Below, piece after piece: positions 19,955 through 28,216 of a stretch of 31,000 bases of DNA. The stretch spans positions 105,185,912 to 105,216,911 of the forward strand of contig CM043963.1 of assembly GCA_014529385.2 (NCBI GenBank). Direction: 5' to 3'. The notes under the pieces were generated by a model. It was not told where the DNA came from and did not search any database. It worked only from the letters and a program-made list of their open reading frames with translations. Each line of letters begins with the position of its first letter. The first letter of the stretch is position 1. This DNA is from Adiantum capillus-veneris. Lineage: Eukaryota; Streptophyta; Polypodiopsida; Polypodiales; Pteridaceae. The translations under genes were made by a program, and so were the position numbers.

Positions 19955-20127
19955 GGCAATAGTCACACGGTGCATAGTTATCACTTATTTTTTTGCAATA
20001 ACAGGAGAGCTTGGTCACACGGCAACCAGGTATTGCAACCATGCAAGTCTTTTTGCAACTATGCCCATTTTGGCATAGTTACATGAGTATGATGTTACCG
20101 ATAGCAGGTGCATGTGTGACCACATCC
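19955..20127. mobile_element. possible Harbinger-like MITE 3, 173 bp
   Basis: The left end GGCAATAGTCACACGG and the inverted right end GGATGTGGTCACACAT share GG and the block GTCACAC, then TGCA. TTA flanks both sides (19952-19954 and 20128-20130). The TIR match is weaker than in the other two MITEs, so this is a candidate only. The internal block GGTCACACGGCAACC repeats the terminal motif. Confidence 0.45.
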
Positions 20128-20130
20128 TTA

Positions 20131-21744
20131 CCATTTCGTCTTACCTTGTAAGAAAGCTTGTTGTGCTCCATCTCTATTGGGTAATAGGTCTTGAGTTCCA
20201 GTACAAGTAAACTAGATTTCTCAAGTCACTTGTGATTGTTCCTACAATGTCTAGATAATCCCTTTCTTTCTCCTCTTATTCTCGAGGTTGACCAAGAGAA
20301 ACATACGTGTAACTTTCTCCAGTTTTCACCTCGTGATATGGCTTGTCTTACCATTTTCTTTTTCATTTGATAAAGTACATCGTCCTTATGGAGAGTCTTA
20401 AGTTCATTGAGCAACTCTATGTAAAGTTGGGTCTTGCTGAAATTTCCAATTTTATAGCACATTGTTTGTTGCGACGAGGATTTATTTGCAAAGCCTTGTC
20501 CCATGCTGCAAAGAGTTTGTCTTTGTCGAAATATTTTATTGTGCCATACCATTTTGACAAAAGTTATTCATGAAGATTTACTGAATTCTTTTTGTGAAGG
20601 TTTCTTGTCATCTGTGTGGCGGAGTCATGGCTACTCACTTTGCCGTCTACTGTGCGCATATGAAGTAGTAGTTTGGATCAATTGGGCACAAGAAGTTCCT
20701 TGGAATATGAGACACTATTATAGCCTGTTGAGGACCTGTTGGGAATGTTTTTTTCTTAAACTATTGAATTATCTAGTGGAGCATTCTGAGTGGTGTGGCC
20801 TCTCTTAGTGGGGCAACTTTGAAGGGATGATCCAAGTACTAGTCGAGCTCTCGGTTGGCCTTAGGGAACTCAGGCACTTTCCTCGAGGTTGTCTTGTGAG
20901 AGAATGGCTCACTAAATCCCCTCAACATGGGTTTTCTTCATACATTTCTCTAGGCTCATGTCTTTTGCATAGGTCCATGATGTCTATAGCTACACTTTCC
21001 TTCATAGGTGACTTTGGGCTACTCATGGATTCATCTAGGTATATGTTTTAGGCCTAACAGTAGAGGCGTAAATTTCATCGTCTTTGTTCAGTGTTTGACC
21101 AATTGTTATTGTGGAAACTTCTTATTCTTAGTGTTACATATGCTTGATCAACTACCTCTTTTTATTGTCTTAGCTTTTTTCTGGTGTTTTCATCATGGTT
21201 GAATCTGCCCTCCATCTTTGCAGTCATAATAGAAGCTGAGTATGTTGAGCTTTGCGTTGATGCAATTGCGAAATTTGAAGCGAGAAATAGAGGATGCCAA
21301 ACATATATATATTTCATGCTTTGATATGTTGTAAAGTGGATTGTAGATAGCAAAAGAAGTAGTTGGATCAAGGCATGCTGCTCAGAGTGTTCAAGCCAAG
21401 TGATCTTGTACTGGTCTTCAATTATAGACTAGGAAAATGTTTGCGAGAACTTAAACTACATTGGTTCTAGTCCTTTTGAAGTGTTTATTGCAGCAAGTAC
21501 TTATGATTTTTAGTTGAAAATTTTGAATGGTGCAGTCTTGCTTGCACCGATACATGGCTTTAACAAGTGCTTTTTCTAATTTCCACCATAACTCTTCAAT
21601 ATTCCACAGTGTGCACAGGTAGTTCCGATGATGGGATAATGTCTTGATGCAGATCATCCACCTAATCACCTTTTGATGCATTGGATAACCATGCTTCTTG
21701 AGGCCCTGCTCTTCACCAATTGCTTTATATATATATTTATCTCT
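20131..21744. other. no gene recognised
   Basis: Several ORFs of 60-108 codons occur on both strands, overlapping one another, with no recognisable domains, splice structure or conserved motif. I found no LTR or tandem repeat. Confidence 0.4.
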
Positions 21745-22850
21745 GACTCCGATGAGCGCTAATTTGCATCTTGTTTCTAGGGCTATTGTCGTTATTGCAC
21801 TCGATCACCACTCACTTTACCTGTTGTACACCTATTGCTTACCTTTCATTCTTTCTCTCTATTACAACTCAGTTCAAACTTGTGTTTATACTTCCTGCTT
21901 CCACAATGATTGCTTTAGGGTTTGTCACTCTTATCTATCACACTTTACCTGTTGTACACCTATTGCGTACCTTTTATTCTTGCTCTCTATTACAACTCTA
22001 TTCAAACTTTGTTTACGCTATTTACTTTCATAATGATTGCTTGCTTCAAGGAATACCACCCTTTCTCTCTCTCCAAACTCCATACCAAAACCATGTCTAA
22101 ATAGTTTGTCATTCCTATGATTGTTGCAAGGCTTCTTAATAGGATTTCATTGCAAGTTACACAATACATGAGCACTTAAATTTAGATCTAGAAAAAGTCA
22201 AATTCATTCCTATGTACCTTACAAGTTCTCTTTACATGGACTCATGGCAATTTACACAATAGTCACTACTTCAATTCAAATCACACAATATCTTGCCATT
22301 ATTTTGATCTTACAAGGTTTCCTTTGATGAACTCATGAAAATTTATAGACAATGCAAAGCATTTAAATAAAAATCTAACAAAATCTTGTCATTCCTCTAA
22401 ACCTTGCAAGGTTTTTTAATGGAATTTTACACAATAGTAAGCGCTTATAGTCGCATCATTGCTCTAAATCTCTAAGGTTTCTTACATGTAAACATGGCAT
22501 TTTACATGGCATTGCGCACTTAAATTCAAGTGAAACAAACGTACAAGGCTCCATGTCAGTTTTCTAAATCGTAAGAGATTGAATTCAGTACGTACAAAAT
22601 CTTGTCATCCCTTTGAACATAGCATGAATGCCTTACATATATCAATGGAAATTTACACAAAAGCAAGCACTAAAATCTAAATCAAACAAAGATCTAGTCA
22701 TTTGTCTCAACTTTAAAATGTTCGCTCACATGATCCATGGAAATCTACACTGTAAGGACTTGATTTCACATTGAAAAAATGTGGACAAGCTTGAGTGACA
22801 CAACTTGAAGGAAATAAACTAGGAGGTGGTAACACACTGGACGAACTCAA
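21745..22850. repeat. ~1.1-kb repeat unit, copy 1 (uninterrupted)
   Basis: Starts at ACTCCGATGAGCG (about 21747); the same block recurs at about 22852, a period of about 1.1 kb. The first part contains a ~125-bp internal duplication (TACCTGTTGTACACCTATTG at about 21818 and again at about 21947). From about 22105 to 22745 follows a degenerate ~90-bp minisatellite whose units share ACAAGGTTTCTTACATG-, GGAATTTACACAA- and GCACTTAAATTCAA-like blocks. No coding potential is recognised. Confidence 0.8.
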
Positions 22851-23559
22851 AACTCCGATGAGCGGTAGGGAAATTGTCGTTACTGCACTCAATCACCACT
22901 CACTTTATCTATTGTACATCTATTGCTTACCTTACATTGTTGCTCTCTATTACAACTCAATTTAAAATTTTGTTTATACTTTTTGCTTCCACAACTATTC
23001 AAAACTCTGTTTATGCTTTCTGCTTCCATAATGATTGCTTCAAGGAATACCACCCTTAAATATTTTTCTCCTCTGTCCAAACTCCATACAAAACCATGTC
23101 TAAATAGTTAAGTCATTCCTATGAATGTTACAAGGCTTCTTAACAGGAATTTATTGGAAGTTACACAATACATGAGCACTTAAATTTAGATCTAGCAAAA
23201 GTCAAGTCCTTCCTCTGTACCTTACAAGTTCTCTTCACACGGACTCATGGCAATTAAACAATAATCAATAATTTAATTCAAATCACACAATATCTGGCCA
23301 TTATTTTGATCTTACAAGGTTTCCTTTGATGAAGTCATGGACATTTAGACAATGCAAAGCATTTAAATTCAAATCAAACAAAATCTGGTCATTCCTCTAG
23401 ACCTTGCAAGGTTTCTTTATGGAATTTTACACAATTGTAAGCACTTATAATCGAATAATTTCTCTAAATCTCAAAGGTTTCTTACATGTAAACATGGCAT
23501 TGAGCACTTAAATTCAAGTCAAACAAAAGTACAAGGCACCATGTCAGTTTACTAAATCA
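22851..23559. repeat. ~1.1-kb repeat unit, copy 2, truncated at the Copia 3' LTR
   Basis: Follows copy 1 closely: ATTGTCGTTACTGCACTC at 22873 matches ATTGTCGTTATTGCACTC at 21785, and the end block GGCACCATGTCAGTT matches GGCTCCATGTCAGTT at about 22546. It stops at 23559, where the Copia LTR begins. The missing end of this unit is at 4129-4281 in reverse orientation, apart from about 119 bp with no counterpart on either side. Confidence 0.8.
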
Positions 23560-23766
23560 TGAATAAGGTTTGCAGCGAAACACACACAGCTTGGAGAAGA
23601 TGAAGGAAGCTCAAGGCACACAACACAGAGTATATTACTTAGTGTGCAATGGAAAGATAGATAGCCCTAGAATGAATGGGCGTATATACAATGAACGGGG
23701 GAAAAAGCATGCCGCGGTAGTCCTAAGTGTGTTCACACACATCACTACCACATGTATATGGTAACA
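23560..23766 (-). mobile_element. 3' LTR of the split Copia element
   Basis: 207-bp minus-strand LTR beginning TGTTACCATATACATGTGG next to the polypurine tract; it matches the 5' LTR at 4282-4509. The outer end is less clear (CCTTATTCA against CTAATTCCAACA), so a few terminal bases may be lost. No matching 5-bp target duplication is seen (GATCT left, TGATT right). Confidence 0.87.
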
Positions 23767-23780
23767 AATCCCCCCTGGAG
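23767..23780 (-). other. polypurine tract of the split Copia element
   Basis: Minus-strand CTCCAGGGGGGATT directly before the 3' LTR, the expected plus-strand DNA priming site. Confidence 0.75.
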
Positions 23781-23839
23781 TGATGCGGTGAATGAGAGCT
23801 GGCACATGAGTAAAGGGAAGTTCCATGCCCTAAGGACAT

Positions 23840-24428
23840 GATCAATCCACAAAGGGGAGTAAGCCCAAAGATTTGCGAAAAGCTTCAAACTTCTCACAAT
23901 ACAATGCCTTTGTGAAAGATCTACAAGGTTGTCCTGTGTTGGCACATAAGCCAAGCTGATCTCTCCTGTTGAGAGCCTCGCCCTGACATTGTGGTAATGC
24001 ACCTCAATGTGCTTTGTGCGAGCATGAAAAACTGGGTTCCTTGCAACTGCCAATGCACTCTGACTGTCAGTGTAAATAGTGTTGGCAATGTCCTGTCCAA
24101 CACTCAAATCAGCCATAAGGCATCTGAGCCATACACAATCAACCGTAGCTGTGAAGATTTCCATGTACTCAACCTCACAACTAGAAGTGGCCACGGTAGG
24201 TTGCTTCATGCTCAACCATGATATACATGAACTGCCAAGCATGAAACAAAAACCACTGGTGGACACTCGCATGTCAAAACAACCAGCCCAATCTGAGTCC
24301 GAAAAAGCATGTAAGTCCAGCGGCAATGATCCCCCCTTGGGATAAAACAAGCCAAGATGTAAAGTGCCGCTCAAATAGCGGAAAATTTTATTGACAACCT
24401 GCCAATGCTTAGACCCTGGGATATGCAT
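23840..24428 (-). pseudogene. pol: Copia RNase H domain
   Basis: This domain removes RNA from the RNA/DNA hybrid during reverse transcription. The open stretch starts with HIPGSKHWQVVNKIFRYLSG, the usual segment before the domain. Catalytic positions are visible: Asp in FSDSDWAG, Glu in SSCEVEYM and Asp in YTDSQSAL. The ending ARTKHIEVHYH ... YVPTQDNLVDL is the usual C-terminus, although the typical ADxxTK has become VDLSQ. The frame stays open to 23745, but the last part is non-coding flank, PPT and LTR read through. Confidence 0.88.
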
Positions 24429-25518
24429 AGATATGATGACCTGTGAGACTACAAACTAAATATTCGTCCTCGTGTTGCATACATACATGAGCTAGCCAAC
24501 AATAGTTTGGTAAAGAGTGACATCAGCAACATGATCACCAGCATCATGTAGACTCAACTTCAAACCTATTTCCATGGGAGTGGCAATAGGTTTGCAATCC
24601 TCAAGTCCAAACTTACATAGCAATGTCTCTATGTAACTTTTTTGACACAAGGCAATATCACCATCACACTGCTTAAACTATCCAAGTAATGATGTAACAA
24701 CTCCAAATCTTTCATCTTGAAAGTAGCATTCAAATGAGCCTTAAATTCAGCAATATGTGCCTCGTTGGGACCAGTGATCAACAAGTCATCCACATAAATA
24801 ACAACAATGAGAAGTACATCGCCCTCACGCTTGACATACAATGTGCTTTCTGTTGGACTGTTATTACGAAAGCCTCGTTTGACCAAATGAGTGTCAGTTT
24901 TGTCCAAGCACGAGGAGATTGCTTCAATCCATACAAAGCCTTCTTACATTTGCACACTTTGTCCTCTTGTCCTTTCTTGATAAAACTGCGAGGCTGCGTT
25001 ACATAAACTTTCTCAAATATGTCACCATTCAAGAAAGTAGTAACAATGTCTGATTGATGTACGTCCCAACCAAAATGAGCTGCCAATGCACATAGAAAAT
25101 GAACAGTATTCATACCACAAGTGGGAGAAAAAATTTCTTTATAATCTATGCCTTTTTGCTGCGTATAGCCTTTTGCAACAAGTTAGGCCTTATGGCGATC
25201 AACCTCACCATCCGGCTTGCGTTTCAACTTGTAAACCCACTTTGTACCAATGGCCTTTTTGCCAGGAGGCAAATCACATAAAGTCCATGTATCATTTTCT
25301 ATAAGTGCATCATATTCTAATTGCATGGCAGCCATCCAATTTTTTGAATTCTGTGCTTCATCAAAAGACAGAGGTTCCTCAACATCATGTAAGCTAGACA
25401 CAGTCAAAGCATAACAATCTGATGCATAAGAGGCATGGCGAGAACCTGAACGAGTACAACTAGACACAAGTGCATCCAATTTACTGTCACGCAGAGTGTG
25501 CACCAGCCATTTTGGCAT
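24429..25518 (-). pseudogene. pol: Copia reverse transcriptase, broken
   Basis: The N-terminal part (25518-25183) reads LSFDEAQNSKNWMAAMQ and GTKWVYKLKRKPDGEVDRHK, then hits a TAA where an Arg codon is expected, and continues as LVAKGYTQQKGIDY. The palm segment QSDIVTTFLNGDIFEKVYV (about 25050-24995) includes the first catalytic Asp, and KALYGLKQSPRAW follows (about 24955-24915). A frameshift near 24905 leads to YVDDLLITG (about 24795-24770), the YVDD catalytic motif. Another frameshift near 24690 interrupts the thumb, and 24629-24429 is not open in one frame. Confidence 0.88.
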
Positions 25519-25980
25519 ACCTCTAGCCTACTCATTTTCAACCCTTTCCTCATCAAGTACATCATGTACATTTGCATAAGTAATACGCTGATCCGTAACA
25601 TTTTCAAAAACCCCCATAGGCTGTACATTTTCCTCATTGGAATTTACATTCGTACTTCCACCACTCAAAAGAGGCAACAAAGTGTCATAAATGTCCTGTG
25701 AACTTACATTACTATCTCTAGTACATGATAGCAAAGGCTGAACAAAATCTTCCACAAACACAACATCACGTGAGACCAAAATATGCTTTGTTTGCGGATG
25801 GTACAACCTATAACCTTTTCTTTCAACACTATAACCAACAAAAATATATTTGACAGTCTTATCATCCAATTTTTTGTGCTGCGCTTGTAGCACTAAACCA
25901 TAAGCCAAACAGCCAAAAACACCCATGTGCTCAAGAAATGGATTTCTATCATGCCATGCTTCATATTGATTCATAGACTG
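25519..25980 (-). pseudogene. pol: Copia integrase C-terminal part and linker, second half of the severed ORF
   Basis: Begins at the inversion breakpoint with MNQYEAWHDRNPF and HMGVFGCLAYGLV, the segment that in Copia elements directly follows the NRxPTKAL motif found at 7021. It continues with VKYIFVGYSVERKGYRLYHP and VSRDVVFVED, typical of the end of Copia integrase, then an acidic/Ser/Asn linker. One TAG (25528-25530) interrupts the frame before the RT part, which stays in the same frame. Confidence 0.88.
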
Positions 25981-26515
25981 GGTCTAAGGGGCATAGGGCA
26001 CTATATGCAGTTGTCTCATGATGGGTATATAACATTCTATGGCCTTAGGGCTATAGGGCACTATATGTAGGTGTTTTGTGTTGAGTATATATAAATCATA
26101 TGGCCTTTAGTCTATATGATGTTTTATCAAGGTGTTTTGTATTGAGGGCCGTAGGGCGCTATATGTAGTTGTCTCATGATGGGTATATAGCATCATGTGG
26201 CCTTAGGGATACAATGAGTTTTTATACATCCTTTGGAATTAGGTCCATAGGATGCTATATGTAGGTGTATTGATATGATCATATATATACATCCTATGGC
26301 CTTAGGTCCATAGGGCCCTATATGTAGGTGTTTCATGATGACTATATGAACACCCTATGGACAAAAGGCCATAGGATGCTATAGTTGATGTTTCTAGCTA
26401 AGTATATATAGATCTTATGGATTTATGACCACACGATACTATCTATTCTTGTTTTGTGGTAGCTATATATGCATCCTATGGACTTTGGGCCATAGGGTGC
26501 TATATATAGTGATTT
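25981..26515 (-). repeat. satellite array A, right segment
   Basis: Same family as 7022-7850 but in opposite orientation: on the minus strand it reads AGAATGTTATATACCCATC, GAGACAACTGCATATAGTG and CCCTATG. Units become diverged to the right and end near 26515. The first unit stops in phase so that it continues directly into the unit starting at 7022. Confidence 0.92.
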
Positions 26516-27340
26516 CAGAAAGCTAGAGCCTTCCAGGACATAAGGGGGTACGTATGAGCCGCACGATATGCCACCTGGCACATCCACATTCATTGATCAT
26601 ATGCCATGTGGTGTATCCACAACCATTGATTATATCTAGAGACCGTGTCTCAAGTAGTCCCGTGGATGTACTGATATGTTTACATCTTTGAAGAGACATA
26701 AGAAACAACGGTGTGCACGTATCGCATGATCAAATGTGTGATCAAATTGCGTATGTGCACCTTTACAAGCCTCTTCGCAAATGCGCACCAGCACCTTTGC
26801 AACCCATTCTAGTATATGGCCTCCTCGTTTAAATACTATTTGTATAAATATATGTATGTTGCATGTATACTCACACTTTCAAAACATGTGAAATTAGTGT
26901 GCAATTGCACGTGCAGAAAAAAGCCAAAAAAAAATGATTTTTTTTTCTCACCCCAAATTTTTCCAAAATGTGTTTTCAAGTCTCCCGATCAATACTGCAC
27001 AAAAAATTATTTTTTTTTTGCTTACCCCAAATTTTTCCAAAATGTGTTTTCAAGTCTCCCGATCAATACTACACAAAAAAAATATCGAATTTTTTTAGAG
27101 AAAAAATTCTCTAATTTTGAATGTTTTTTAGTGTATTTTTCAGTATGTGATTTTTGGTCCCGGGACGGTGATTTCGACCATGGGTGTCGTTCCACTCATA
27201 GCGAGACGACACGGTAACTCTTCAAAATTCAAAATAAAAGAGAGCGGGAAGTTTAGGTTTAAAATTTGAAAGTCAAATTTTGAATTTTGAATTGACAAGA
27301 TTGATTAACCTTATCTCTATCTCTCTCTCTCTTTCTTTTC
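26516..27340. other. AT-rich spacer with a 74-bp duplication
   Basis: At 26560-26635 a short imperfect repeat occurs (CATATGCCATGTGG-like with ATCCACAACCATTGAT). A 74-bp unit is duplicated at about 26951-27024 and 27025-27088 (CCCCAAATTTTTCCAAAATG start, CTCCCGATCAATACT near the end), each copy next to a long T run. No coding potential is supported; the ORF at 26816-27217 is built over this repeat. Confidence 0.6.
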
Positions 27341-27758
27341 GAAACCCTACTCTGCTCTCTCGAACACAGCTCTCTGCGCGCTCCCTGCTCCTCTCCTAAA
27401 CGCCCTCTGTGTGCGCTCCCTACGCCTCTCCCAAACGCCCGCCCTCCTTACACCTCTCCCGAACGCCTCTTTTGCGCCGCCTCTGTTGGGTGCCCTCTCT
27501 ACGCCTCGAAGCGCCTTGAACAAAGAGTGCCCCTCTGTCGCCCTTGTTGTGCCTCTTCTCCCAAACAAATAGCACCTCTAGCCGCCTTTTGCCGCCCTCC
27601 GTGCGCCTCTCAAGCGTTCAACATCTTACGACATCGAATGCCTCCCTAAGCCTCTCTCTCAAACGTGCAGCATTCTGTGGTGCCACCTTTTTCGCCTTCT
27701 CTCTCCCTCTATGCGCCTCTCTCCCAAACACAACAGTGCCTCACGACACCGCTCACAG
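27341..27758 (+). promoter_or_regulatory. CT-rich transcript-leader-like region ending in a splice donor
   Basis: Starts with (CT)n and a telo-box-like AAACCCTA (27342-27349), elements common around start sites of plant housekeeping genes. Then comes a GC-richer stretch with many degenerate CGCCTCTCCCAAACGCC-like blocks, ending in GCTCACAG|GTAAGCTC, a strong plant donor at 27759. It could be an untranslated first exon. No coding exon follows before the microsatellite and satellite DNA, so it may be a decayed or chance promoter region. The ORF at 27544-27762 is low complexity. Confidence 0.3.
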
Positions 27759-28122
27759 GTAAGCTCAATCTTTTTTTTTAACATTTATTTACCACTCTCT
27801 ATAAAAAAAAGTAAAACAGTAAAACAAAAAACAGAAAAGAACTAACCTTTGTCTTGTACGCTTTTTGTTGGTGTGAGAGAGGTCCTAGAAAGAGGAGATG
27901 TCGTAGGGGGTGCCTGAATGACGATGCTACAGGTAAACCAGTAGATATTGAGGCCCAAAATTCACAAGGGACTGCCTGCTATATGAATGGGGAGAGATGA
28001 GAAGAGGGAGAAATATAGTTATTTGGAGTGAGAGAGAAAGGAGAGTAAGAGAGAAAAACAGAGGAGAGGAAGCTAAGAGAGAGGGAGCACCGATAATAAG
28101 GCCAAATAAACAATTTAAATCC
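27759..28122. other. no gene recognised; intron-like start
   Basis: A T-rich stretch follows the donor, then GA-rich sequence leading into the microsatellite. Nothing else seen. Confidence 0.35.
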
Positions 28123-28136
28123 GAGAGAGAGAGAGA

Positions 28137-28209
<73 letters not shown>
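28123..28209. repeat. (GA)n-(G)30-(GA)n microsatellite
   Basis: GA units (28123-28139), a run of about 30 G (28139-28168), then GA units to 28209. It precedes satellite array B directly. Confidence 0.95.
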
Positions 28210-28212
<3 letters not shown>

Positions 28213-28216
28213 GCAC

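Noticed and set aside
20131-21744. Several 60-108-codon ORFs on both strands
   Set aside because: They overlap each other, lack any recognised motif and are expected by chance in AT-rich DNA.
7022-26515. Reading the region as one 19-kb transposon with satellite A as terminal inverted repeats inserted into Copia
   Set aside because: The Copia 3' half lies inside the right-hand array and is inverted. A plain insertion would leave both halves outside and in the same orientation.
7022-26515. Inversion caused by recombination between two inverted satellite arrays
   Set aside because: The two segments rejoin in register as one array, so they are products of the break, not pre-existing inverted repeats.
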